Positions 1-7,268 of a stretch of 15,684 nucleotides of DNA are shown here, one piece after another. The stretch spans positions 1 through 15,684 of the forward strand of contig JAGQQP010000034.1 in the NCBI GenBank assembly GCA_020426085.1, written 5' to 3'. The notes under the pieces were generated by a model. The model worked only from the letters and a program-made list of their open reading frames with translations, did no database searches and was not told the DNA's origin. Position 1 is the stretch's first letter. The number at the start of each line of letters is the position of its first letter. The DNA comes from Planctomycetaceae bacterium. Lineage in GTDB: Bacteria > Planctomycetota > Planctomycetia > Planctomycetales > Planctomycetaceae. The translations under genes and the position numbers were made by a program.

Positions 1-1613
1 TCGGACTCTCCCTGGCTCGACTGTTTTGAACTGAACAGGTAGCTGCCCACCAGCGGAATTTCTCCCAGCCAGGGAATCCGAGTCACCCCGGTTGAAGAAT
101 CATGCCCAAACAAACCAGCCAGTACAATCGTCTGCCCTTCACGGAGTTCGACAGTGGTCTGGGCTCTACGTGAATTCAATCCGGGAATACCCTGTACTGA
201 GTTACCATCATTAATCTGACTGTATTCCGGCACGATTCGCATGCGAATCAGATCTTTATCAATGACGATCGGCGTCACGACAATTGAGGTACCAAACCCG
301 CGGAATGTTGTTGAAGTTCCCTGGGCACCACCGACGCCAACAATCGTCGGAACCGCAAATTCACCCCCGGCCAGGAAGCTGGCTGAGTGACCGCTCAGAA
401 CGGTTAGAGTCGGGCGTGCCATAATTTTGGTTGTACCATTCTGGGCCAGCGCGTTGATCAGAACATTGACTTCGCCAGCTTCAAAGATACCCGTTAAGGT
501 AGAGGGGACTCCCCCCATGGACGATCCGAGGAACTGTCGACCGCCGTCAAACAGTACGCTCAAATCCACACCCAGCTGCCTCATCATCGTACGGTTCATT
601 TGTGCGATGGTCACATGGATCATCACCTGGAATTCTCCCGGGATCTCCAACATGTTGACAATAAATGAGGAGGCGTAGGCATTGTTCCCTAATCCATCCA
701 GCAAACCTGCTCCTCCACCATAACCGCCTCCGTAAGCAGCACCGGCTCCATAAGCCTGTGGTCCTCCCAGGTTGCCTTCGTAGTTGATCACTTCACCACG
801 AACGACGGACAGAATGTTAGCTGCTTCCGTCGCATCAGAAGCTTCGCCTTTGACAATAATTTTCCGGGAGAGAGGAATCAGATACACTTTACTGTTCGGA
901 AAGAGGACTGCTATTTTTCGTTCCAGCTTTCCGTAATCAATCCGCCGCTGGCCTTCCAGACTGGGATCCTGAATCGTATGTACGAGATAAGTGATTGGAG
1001 TGTCATCACCTTCAAACCACAGTGTTAAAGTCGTCGTTCCCAGTTCCAGACCTACGATGGAAATTTCCGTAGGTGAATAGGTTACGAATTCAATAATCGA
1101 AGGATCAGCAATCGCGTAACGTCGAATGCGTGAATTCGTAATGATCAACTGACTGCGACGAATGATGATTTCCATCTCATCGAAAATACCGGGAGTCGAT
1201 CGGATTTGAGTCGGCAGAGGTTTCCGGGTGATGCGACCCGTATCCTGCACCATCTGGATTTTCGGTCCGTTCGACTGATCTCCCGCAGCCTGAATAGGGA
1301 TCACCCCTTGCGGTGCAGAACCATATTGTGCCTGGATTTGATTTTGTGGAAGATACTCAGATGAAATCTGATGTTGAATCTGTGCAGGTGGTTGAGCGTA
1401 TTGACGTTGAATCCGAGAGGGTTGCGCTGCAGGAGGAGCCCCGCGTTGAAGGGAACGAGTCGGCATTTGCAGCATCGTGGGTCCCTGAGCGAGCGCATGG
1501 TGAGCAAACGACGATAGAGTCGCAATCGTGATTGCGATGATTTTTATGGCATTTTGAAAACGAATCGTTTCAAAATTTCGAATTGCCGGTCCATGGCAGT
1601 TCTGCGTGAACAT
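1..1613 (-). CDS. Type II/III-family secretin, CpaC/RcpA-like (3' end outside window)
   Basis: Outer-membrane secretin, probably the pore of a type IVb/Tad-like pilus or a type II-like secretion system. 537 residues are readable from an ATG at 1613, preceded by GGGGAG nine bases upstream; no stop is reached before the window edge. Residues 1-43 form a signal peptide (hydrophobic 22-36, AHHALAQ end). Residues 44-118 are Pro/Gln-rich. Residues 148-212 match the pilus-formation N-terminal domain (RRSQLIITN, RRYAIADPSIIEF). Residues 226-275 look like a BON/secretin N subdomain. A Gly/Tyr-rich stretch (279-310) follows, then the secretin core (about 325-525) with KIMARPTL, VTPIV, VELREGQTIVLAGL and the terminal IPWLGEIPLVG signature. 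The domain order is known for CpaC/RcpA proteins; the actual partner system is not visible because downstream genes lie outside the window. Family assignment is firm, subtype less so. Confidence 0.92.
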   Translation of the reverse strand, partial: MFTQNCHGPAIRNFETIRFQNAIKIIAITIATLSSFAHHALAQGPTMLQMPTRSLQRGAPPAAQPSRIQRQYAQPPAQIQHQISSEYLPQNQIQAQYGSAPQGVIPIQAAGDQSNGPKIQMVQDTGRITRKPLPTQIRSTPGIFDEMEIIIRRSQLIITNSRIRRYAIADPSIIEFVTYSPTEISIVGLELGTTTLTLWFEGDDTPITYLVHTIQDPSLEGQRRIDYGKLERKIAVLFPNSKVYLIPLSRKIIVKGEASDATEAANILSVVRGEVINYEGNLGGPQAYGAGAAYGGGYGGGAGLLDGLGNNAYASSFIVNMLEIPGEFQVMIHVTIAQMNRTMMRQLGVDLSVLFDGGRQFLGSSMGGVPSTLTGIFEAGEVNVLINALAQNGTTKIMARPTLTVLSGHSASFLAGGEFAVPTIVGVGGAQGTSTTFRGFGTSIVVTPIVIDKDLIRMRIVPEYSQINDGNSVQGIPGLNSRRAQTTVELREGQTIVLAGLFGHDSSTGVTRIPWLGEIPLVGSYLFSSKQSSQGES

Positions 1614-2076
1614 CCGCTGTCGCTCCCCAATTGCCTGTACACAGGAAAATGGTAATTTGGTGTTATACTAAAGCTCGTATTCAGGGCTGATCAGCGCCTG
1701 ATTTTCTCAACGACATGATTTAGAATTAGTAATAACATGTATTTTTTTATAACAGGCTATCCTTAACCCGTTATTCGTTTCTCATTTCATTGACGTATCA
1801 GATCACCACGTTCCCATTAACAATTGAGGAAAAACCACTGTATTTGTTAAATCAACGAACGCAATTTGGGTAGATACACACCACATTGTATTGTTTGTAT
1901 CGGCTAATCATGAAATCAGGATTAGAGTGGTTCGACTTATTTTTCTCTTTCTCCCTTCAAGTTGAGGGGAAACCCTTACTTATGACAAAAATAAAACCCA
2001 GGCACAGAGCCTGGGTTTTTACTGAAATGTTTGCATATCAGCGTCTGTTGAAATTGATTACATGGTCTATTTAGTC
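1614..2076. other. Intergenic region upstream of the secretin gene
   Basis: AT-rich, 463 bp, between the secretin start and the stop of the next minus-strand gene. It holds the hairpin terminator at 1993-2020 and, on the plus strand, an extended -10-like TGTTATACT at 1661-1669 without a matching -35. The only open frame (1886-2074, plus) runs through the terminator and has no ribosome-binding site, so I do not call a gene. The secretin promoter must lie here on the minus strand, but I could not place it convincingly. Confidence 0.6.
1993..2020 (-). terminator. Intrinsic terminator, symmetric
   Basis: Perfect 11-bp stem (AAAACCCAGGC / GCCTGGGTTTT) with a 5-base loop, flanked by A-rich sequence on the left and T's on the right. 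On the minus strand the hairpin is followed by a TTTTATTTTT tract and sits about 57 bases past the stop of the exported Tyr/Pro-rich protein gene, so it most likely ends that transcript. The symmetry means it could also work on the plus strand, although no plus-strand gene precedes it. Confidence 0.85.
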
Positions 2077-2670
2077 TTACCAGCGGTAGTTCGTATCCCG
2101 GTTATAGGTTGGTGCACCTGGATTGTACCAGGGCCGTCTGTAACTGTAGGAAGGAAAGCGGTAATGTCCATACTCGTTTGAACGATAGAAACCGGGGCCA
2201 AAATGTTTAGTATAAGGGTCTACCGATAACGCTTGCGTCTGCATTCCGGTATTCGCTTCATTATAACCACCGTACCAGGTCTGTCCCGCCTGCATGCCCA
2301 CCTGGGGGCCGGTCATCCCATATGTACCGCCTGCTCCTTGAGTCGCACTATAATAATAAGGTGACCCGACCTGAGGCACGATATTATTGGGCAGCCAGTA
2401 CTGGTTGCCACCTTGAACATAGCCTCCTCCCTGGTAACCGGGAACAGGTTGTGTCAGCGCATCTGGATTGGCAGCCCCGGGTTGCTGCTGCATTTGAGAC
2501 TGATAGTTGGCAGCAGGATCCGGTTGAGGCGCCACCGAACTGGGAGGAGGGGGCAGTGTCCCTGATTTCCCCAGATCCGCTCCCGGGATGACGACATCAT
2601 CCGCATACACGGCGACACAACCAATGGCCAGCAGCACCATCAGCTGAGTGAATTTTCTATAATTTCCCAT
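2077..2670 (-). CDS. Exported Tyr/Gly/Pro/Gln-rich protein of unknown function
   Basis: A 197-residue protein with no recognised enzymatic domain. Residues 1-9 are polar with basic YRK, 10-22 hydrophobic, ending AVYA-DD (residues 20-25), a good signal peptidase I site. AIGC at 15-18 also resembles a lipobox, so a lipoprotein is possible. Residues 37-85 are Pro/Gln-rich, 80-140 are Gly/Tyr/Gln-rich. The C-terminal 45 residues (GPGFYRSNEYGHYRFP, YRRPWYNPG, YNRDTNYRW) are dense in Tyr, Arg and Pro and look like the conserved core. I chose the ATG at 2670 because it gives a proper basic n-region; an in-frame ATG at 2709 adds 13 residues but has no ribosome-binding site. Low Cys and many aromatics suggest an envelope or matrix protein, which is inference. 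It is in the same orientation as the secretin gene but separated from it by a terminator. Confidence 0.8.
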   Translation of the reverse strand: MGNYRKFTQLMVLLAIGCVAVYADDVVIPGADLGKSGTLPPPPSSVAPQPDPAANYQSQMQQQPGAANPDALTQPVPGYQGGGYVQGGNQYWLPNNIVPQVGSPYYYSATQGAGGTYGMTGPQVGMQAGQTWYGGYNEANTGMQTQALSVDPYTKHFGPGFYRSNEYGHYRFPSYSYRRPWYNPGAPTYNRDTNYRW

Positions 2671-3148
2671 TGCGCTCTCACACCTCATGTTAGTATTCAA
2701 AAACATCATCTCTGATGAAAAGCAAAAAAAGTCCCCGAAAATCGGAGTATGTCTGAAGCAGCTTTGTCAGATCTATTTGAAACCGCAAATGTCCTCGCTC
2801 CTTCAGAGCTGAAGCCACTCGCGTTGATACTTAAACCTACATCCTGTTTCAGGAGGGAGACTGAATTCCACAAAAAACTTCATCTCTCCAGCCGTCTTTC
2901 GGCAGATCCTGCCGGTTCATTTTGACTGGTTATACTAACCCGATTTAAAAATATGCAGGTTGTAGCGCGCTTATGTGATTTACATGCTGCGAATTTTATG
3001 ATGAACCTGAAGGAAAAGCAGTTTGATATTCCGATAATAATGATAGCGTGGAGACATCTCGCGCTGAGGACAAAGAGGAAATAGAACGTTTATTCAATTC
3101 ATGAAACAGATCTGCAATTCTGTTTTTTGAGCAAGAGGGATTTCGGAA
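2671..3148. other. Divergent intergenic region between two exported-protein genes
   Basis: 478 bp with no supportable gene. It must carry the promoters of both divergent neighbours. On the plus strand TTGACT (2922-2927) and TTTAAA (2945-2950) are 17 bp apart and could form a weak promoter about 190 bp upstream of the 3149 start. No strong terminator, tandem repeat or known riboswitch is visible. Confidence 0.5.
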
Positions 3149-3769
3149 ATGTCATCAACTATCATTGCCATCGCAATCGCAGCTGCCGTCAGCGGAGACC
3201 CGACGTATTCAGACGGGGCCTATGGTGCCGACGTGATCCCTTACGAATACAACCAGCCCATGACCAGTTCCGGTGTTACTGGCGGGATCTATGGAGACCC
3301 ACGCTTTCCATTCGATTCACAACACCCCTGGCAGCATGGTTATTTCCAGGAAATTTCTCCATACAGTGGATACCATTATTTCAAACCCTATAACTATCGC
3401 CACGTGCTCTCGCAGACGCAGACTGCGAATGGCTGGGGAATCACTCCGCAGCTGGCCTATTCGCAGCATTTCTGGAACCGCTATCACGAACAGGCCACCT
3501 GGAAAAATTACGCACTTCCTCCGCGGGAAGAAGACATCGAAGAAATTCAGCAGCGGAAACGGGATTTCCAGGAACGTCGGGAAGAACTGAAGTCTTCTTA
3601 CTACCAGCCTCAGCAGACCATGGTACCAGTTGACTATCAGCAGCAGTACCAGCAGCCTCAGTATCAGCAACCACAATATCAGCAGCAGTATCAGCGACCA
3701 CTGATGCAGAACAACTATCCTGGCAACTCTGCCGGATATGAACAAACGCCGGTTTATATCAATCGCTGA
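3149..3769 (+). CDS. Exported Tyr/Gln-rich protein of unknown function
   Basis: A 206-residue protein. Residues 3-15 (STIIAIAIAAAVS) form a short hydrophobic export-signal-like segment without a basic n-region. Residues 48-90 carry an aromatic core (DPRFPFDSQHPWQHGYFQE, then SGYHYFKPYNYRHVLSQ), which I believe is a conserved planctomycete motif. Residues 126-149 are a highly charged, probably coiled helix (EEDIEEIQQRKRDFQERREEL). Residues 150-183 are a Gln/Tyr/Pro repeat built on YQQP and YQQQ units. The ATG at 3149 follows GAGGG with about nine bases of spacing, and an in-frame TGA lies just upstream at 3128-3130, so no longer in-frame start exists. Like its divergent neighbour it is aromatic and low-complexity, which suggests a cell-surface role; that is inference. 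Confidence 0.8.
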   Translation: MSSTIIAIAIAAAVSGDPTYSDGAYGADVIPYEYNQPMTSSGVTGGIYGDPRFPFDSQHPWQHGYFQEISPYSGYHYFKPYNYRHVLSQTQTANGWGITPQLAYSQHFWNRYHEQATWKNYALPPREEDIEEIQQRKRDFQERREELKSSYYQPQQTMVPVDYQQQYQQPQYQQPQYQQQYQRPLMQNNYPGNSAGYEQTPVYINR

Positions 3770-3786
3770 GTCATGGCGCTGGCAAG

Positions 3787-4869
3787 TTAATCCGGCTGTA
3801 TTGAAAGCACGCGCGCGACTTCTTCGGTTGTGACAGGTTGAATCAAACCCCGTTCCGTAATGATGCCGGCAATATATTTCGCCGGCGTCACATCAAACGC
3901 GGGGTTATAAACATCTACACCTTGGGGTGCTGTCTGTTTTCCGAACCCATGGGTGATCTCGTCCGGCAGGCGTTCTTCGATGGGAATCTGACTTCCGCTG
4001 TCCAGACTCAAATCAAACGTGCTGGAGGGGGCGGCAATATAAAACGGAATCCCATGCAGACTCGCCAGCAGCGCCACAGAATACGTCCCGATTTTATTCG
4101 CTGAATCCCCATTGGCGGCAATCCGATCTGCTCCCGTGACGACCGCCTGAATTTTCTGTTCCTGCATCACCCAGCCCGCCATCGAATCTGTGATCAGTGT
4201 GACCGGTATCTTGCGCTGCATCAGTTCCCATGTGGTCAGCCGGGCTCCCTGCAGGAGTGGTCGAGTTTCATCGGCGTAGACATGAATCTCTTTTCCCTGC
4301 CGCGCTGCTTCGAAGAAGACAGCCAGCGCAGTCCCCCCTCCTGAAGTCGCCAGGCCGCCGGCATTACAATGGGTGAGCACTCCATCCCCTTTGGAAAGGA
4401 GCTCTGCACCGACTTCGCCGATTTTGTGACACATCTCCAGATCTTCCTGTTCAATCAGTCGCGCTTCCTCCAGCAATCGCGTATGCATGTCGGCATTGGA
4501 AAGTTCCGGCAGACTCGCTGCCAGCTTCTGTAATCGATCCAGAGCCCAGAACAGATTCACGGCAGTAGGTCTGCTTTCTGCCAGATAGGTGGCCGCTTCG
4601 GTCAAACGCTGATCAAAATCGGGGCGCTCGCAACCGGTTCCGGTCTGTAACGCAATCACCACACCATAAGCGGCGGCAATTCCAATCGCCGGTGCACCGC
4701 GCACGCGCAGTTTTTTAATCGCCTCCCAGACAGTCTCCACATCACGACATTCGATTTCACGAAATTCGATCGGCAATAAAGTCTGATCGATCATCTGCAG
4801 ATATCCATCTGTTCCGCCGACCCAACGCATTGTGGCGACATCCGATTCTGTCCGATTCTGTAGATTCAT
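3787..4869 (-). CDS. mtnA: S-methyl-5-thioribose-1-phosphate isomerase
   Basis: Cytoplasmic isomerase of the methionine salvage pathway. It converts 5-methylthioribose-1-phosphate to 5-methylthioribulose-1-phosphate. The 360-residue product has the MtnA/eIF2B-like fold signatures: RGAPAIG at 57-63, THCNAGGLAT with the catalytic Cys168, ADETRP at 199-204, TGADRI with the catalytic Asp248, and NKIGTYS at 258-264. These Cys and Asp residues correspond to the pair known from the Bacillus enzyme. Length is normal for the family (about 340-360). I chose the ATG at 4869 because AGGGAA lies about eight bases upstream; an alternative TTG at 4932 gives a polar 21-residue extension without support. No other methionine-salvage gene is adjacent, so it is a stand-alone unit here. 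It converges with the 3149 gene, leaving 17 bp between the stops. Confidence 0.97.
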   Translation of the reverse strand: MNLQNRTESDVATMRWVGGTDGYLQMIDQTLLPIEFREIECRDVETVWEAIKKLRVRGAPAIGIAAAYGVVIALQTGTGCERPDFDQRLTEAATYLAESRPTAVNLFWALDRLQKLAASLPELSNADMHTRLLEEARLIEQEDLEMCHKIGEVGAELLSKGDGVLTHCNAGGLATSGGGTALAVFFEAARQGKEIHVYADETRPLLQGARLTTWELMQRKIPVTLITDSMAGWVMQEQKIQAVVTGADRIAANGDSANKIGTYSVALLASLHGIPFYIAAPSSTFDLSLDSGSQIPIEERLPDEITHGFGKQTAPQGVDVYNPAFDVTPAKYIAGIITERGLIQPVTTEEVARVLSIQPD

Positions 4870-5195
4870 ATTCGATTCCCTTCCATCTGAGAGGCAGGAG
4901 TGATTCCGTTTAGTGAGCCGACTTTGATTCAAAAGCGCATCACATTGTAAGCAGAGCGTCTCTCAATCTAATATACTCGGGCCAGACAGCCCTGAAAACG
5001 CTACAGTCAATCTGGATACAGTCTAGTCGAAATCACCTCAAACAAAAAACCCAATGGTTTCACGGGGTTTTCCATTGATTCTGGTAAATGCTTCTTGGTA
5101 TGCTCAATCGGCACACCTTTTTAAAGATCCTTAAATATCACAGGATTTTCCTTCCTGATTAACTGTCAATTGCTGAATATCAAGGAATCAATGTT
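4870..5195. other. Divergent intergenic region between mtnA and the DUF1080 operon
   Basis: 326 bp. It contains the probable mtnA promoter (4970-4998, minus) and, at 5046-5071, a weak hairpin (AAAACCC / GGGTTTT, 12-base loop) of unclear use. AAGGA at 5182-5186 is the ribosome-binding site of the 5196 gene. I could not place the plus-strand promoter with confidence. Confidence 0.5.
4970..4998 (-). promoter_or_regulatory. Candidate sigma70-type promoter of mtnA
   Basis: On the minus strand, TTTTCA (4998-4993, 4/6 match to the -35 consensus) and TATATT (4975-4970, 5/6 match to the -10) are separated by exactly 17 bp. Transcription would start near 4963, giving a leader of about 94 bases before the mtnA ATG. 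This rests on consensus matching only. Confidence 0.4.
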
Positions 5196-5867
5196 ATGCT
5201 CCCAACAACTGCCCGGAAATTATTCTCGCTTGGTCTGATTGCTGTTCTCGGACTGGCAGCTCCTCTGGTTGCTGAAGAACACTGCGACAGCGACTTCAAA
5301 AGCATCTTCAATGGCAAAAACCTGGATGGCTGGCAGGGTGCCACTGACGGTTACTATGCAAAAGACGGCATGCTGATCAGTAAAAAAGATAGCGGCGGGA
5401 ACCTCTTCACTGATAAGGAATACAAAAACTTCGTACTGCGATTCGATTTCAAACTCGAACCAGGCGCCAATAACGGCATCGGATTCCACGTGCCTCTCAA
5501 GCCAAAAACCAGCCCTGCTTATGCTGGCAAAGAAATTCAGATCCTGGATGACACTGCAGAGAAATATGCCAAACTGCAGAAATATCAATATCATGGTTCA
5601 CTATACGGAACCGCTCCTGCAGAACGGGGCCACCTGAAACCTGTTGGTGAATGGAATACACAGGAAATTCTGGTCGATGGCAATAAAGTCAAAGTCACCC
5701 TGAACGGTGCGACCATCGTTGACTTCGACATGACCGACGCCAAGAAAAACGGCACCATCGACGGTAAAGATCACCCCGGTCTGAAACGGGAATCCGGTTA
5801 CATCTGCCTGTGTGGTCATGGCGCTAAAATCGAGTTCAAAAATCTGCGGATCAAAGAACTCGAGTAA
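5196..5867 (+). CDS. Exported DUF1080 (3-keto-disaccharide hydrolase family) protein
   Basis: A 223-residue protein with a Sec signal peptide at residues 1-26 (basic ARK, hydrophobic LGLIAVLGLAA, cleavage after LVA). The rest is one DUF1080/PF06439 jelly-roll domain: FKSIFNGKNLDGWQG, GNLFTDKEYKNFVLRFDFKLE, GANNGIGFHVP, EIQILDD, GSLYG, then the closing GHGAKIEFKNLRIKELE. Members of this family hydrolyse or lyse the glycosidic bond of 3-keto-glycosides made by Gfo/Idh/MocA dehydrogenases, and others have unknown roles. The ATG at 5196 is set by AAGGA nine bases upstream; an ATG five bases earlier is out of frame. It is the first gene of a two-gene operon, 45 bp before a Tat-exported Gfo/Idh/MocA oxidoreductase, which fits the family's known partner. 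The substrate cannot be read from sequence. Confidence 0.93.
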   Translation: MLPTTARKLFSLGLIAVLGLAAPLVAEEHCDSDFKSIFNGKNLDGWQGATDGYYAKDGMLISKKDSGGNLFTDKEYKNFVLRFDFKLEPGANNGIGFHVPLKPKTSPAYAGKEIQILDDTAEKYAKLQKYQYHGSLYGTAPAERGHLKPVGEWNTQEILVDGNKVKVTLNGATIVDFDMTDAKKNGTIDGKDHPGLKRESGYICLCGHGAKIEFKNLRIKELE

Positions 5868-5912
5868 GTTGTTCCCCCCTATTTTTAATCTGATAGAAAC
5901 AGGATCAGACCG

Positions 5913-7202
5913 ATGAGTTCAGATCAAAAACCAGCTTCTTCTGAAGTGACACGTAGAAGTTTCCTGCAGACCGGTAGCGCCTTTGCCGCCGGTCTCGCCT
6001 GGACTGCCCAGAGTTATGGAAGCATTCTGGGCGCCAACGACCGAATTCGTGTCGGCTTCATCGGCGCGGGCGGCATGGCCAACGCCCACATGAATACGTA
6101 CAACGCGATTCGCGAAAAGAATAACGTCGAAGCAATTGCTGTCGCCGACTGCTGGACGACCCGTGCAGAAGAAGGCAAAGCAAAAACCGGCGCGAAGCAT
6201 GCATTCTCTGATTACCAGAAGGTTCTGGAAATCAAAGATATCGACTACGTGACGATTGCAACGCCGGAACACTGGCACGCACAAATGACAATTGATGCCC
6301 TCGATGCCGGCAAAGCGGTCTACTGTGAAAAACCAATGACGCACAGTATCCCCGAAGCGCAGGCTGTCATCAAAAAACAGAAAGAGACAAAACTGCCGAT
6401 TCAGGTCGGCGTGCAGGGTATGTCCGATGATTCCTATTCATCTGCAGCCAAAGCCATTGAAGAAGGTGTACTCGGTCAGGTCGTACAGGCCCAGATCGAA
6501 TACGTCCGTCGCTACGGAGACCAGGGACCCTGGCGTCGTCCGGGACTGAAAGACGATGAAGCCAAACCGGCTGACCTCGACTGGAACGCCTGGCTCGGTC
6601 ATGCTCCCAAAATCGACTGGAACCCGCATCACTATTTTGAGTGGCGGAACTACTCTCAGTACTCAGGGGGTATCTGCACTGACCTGTTCATTCATCGTAT
6701 CACACGCATCATGAAAGCCTGCAACCTGCTCTATCCCCGACGCGTAGTCGGCATGGGCGGGATCTGGCAGTGGAACGATGGTCGCAATCTGCCTGACAAC
6801 TTCGAAATGATCTGTGAGTATCCACGAGGCATGACCGTTTATGTTCTGGGAACCATGAGTAACCGTGTTGGCATCGATCACCTGATTCGCGGCTATCGGG
6901 GCACGCTCTACTTCACTCGCGAAGGCTGGGTCGCCAAAGACAAAGATGGCAAAGTACTGGCCGAGCATAAGAAGTCGGGGGCCGAAGATACCAAACTGCA
7001 CCATACCAACCTGCATAACCATCTTCGTAACGGTGAGGCGTTGAACTGCCCGACGGAACTGGGGCTGGCAGGTGTTGTTGCCGTCAACATGGCAAACGAA
7101 TCGTGGCGCACCGGACAGATGATGGGATGGGATACCAAAAATGAAAAGATGGCTCCCGCCAATACTCTGGAATTGAGCCACTTCCCTGAAACCAGTTCCT
7201 GA
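5913..7202 (+). CDS. Tat-exported Gfo/Idh/MocA-family oxidoreductase
   Basis: A 429-residue NAD(P)-dependent sugar or cyclitol dehydrogenase family member. Residues 1-40 are a twin-arginine signal: TRRSFLQ (R14, R15) followed by a mild hydrophobic stretch, so the enzyme is probably exported folded with its cofactor. The Rossmann motif VGFIGAGGMA is at 47-56, TPEHWH at 117-122 and the family's EKP at 139-141, whose Lys140 is the conserved catalytic lysine. GGICTDLFIHR at 252-262 holds the usual Asp257/His261 pair. Known Tat-exported relatives include glucose-fructose oxidoreductase with tightly bound NADP. AGGA precedes the ATG by about nine bases. It lies 45 bp after the DUF1080 gene and before a strong terminator, so the two form one operon. 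I infer that it makes 3-keto intermediates for the DUF1080 partner; the substrate and redox partner are unknown. Confidence 0.94.
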   Translation: MSSDQKPASSEVTRRSFLQTGSAFAAGLAWTAQSYGSILGANDRIRVGFIGAGGMANAHMNTYNAIREKNNVEAIAVADCWTTRAEEGKAKTGAKHAFSDYQKVLEIKDIDYVTIATPEHWHAQMTIDALDAGKAVYCEKPMTHSIPEAQAVIKKQKETKLPIQVGVQGMSDDSYSSAAKAIEEGVLGQVVQAQIEYVRRYGDQGPWRRPGLKDDEAKPADLDWNAWLGHAPKIDWNPHHYFEWRNYSQYSGGICTDLFIHRITRIMKACNLLYPRRVVGMGGIWQWNDGRNLPDNFEMICEYPRGMTVYVLGTMSNRVGIDHLIRGYRGTLYFTREGWVAKDKDGKVLAEHKKSGAEDTKLHHTNLHNHLRNGEALNCPTELGLAGVVAVNMANESWRTGQMMGWDTKNEKMAPANTLELSHFPETSS

Positions 7203-7240
7203 GAGAGAACCTTTTCTTACCGAACTCAAGTTTAAATACA

Positions 7241-7268
7241 AAACGCCCTGGAAACAGGGCGTTTTTTT
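7241..7268 (+). terminator. Intrinsic terminator of the DUF1080/oxidoreductase operon
   Basis: Stem AAACGCCCTG / CAGGGCGTTT (10 bp) closed by a GAAA tetraloop, followed by a run of seven T's. It starts 38 bases past the oxidoreductase stop. This is a canonical Rho-independent terminator. Confidence 0.95.

Noticed and set aside
427..678. 83-codon plus-strand frame
   Set aside because: Antisense to the secretin gene, whose domains are continuous across it.
1886..2074. 62-codon plus-strand frame
   Set aside because: Runs through the strong hairpin at 1993-2020, has no ribosome-binding site and no recognisable composition.
3317..3745. 142-codon minus-strand frame rich in Leu and Val
   Set aside because: It mirrors the Gln/Tyr codons of the exported protein on the other strand; the hydrophobicity is a by-product of CAG/TAT codons read in reverse.
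5046..5071. Hairpin AAAACCC / GGGTTTT upstream of the DUF1080 gene
   Set aside because: Short, mostly A-T stem with a 12-base loop and no gene that needs termination there; mtnA runs the other way.
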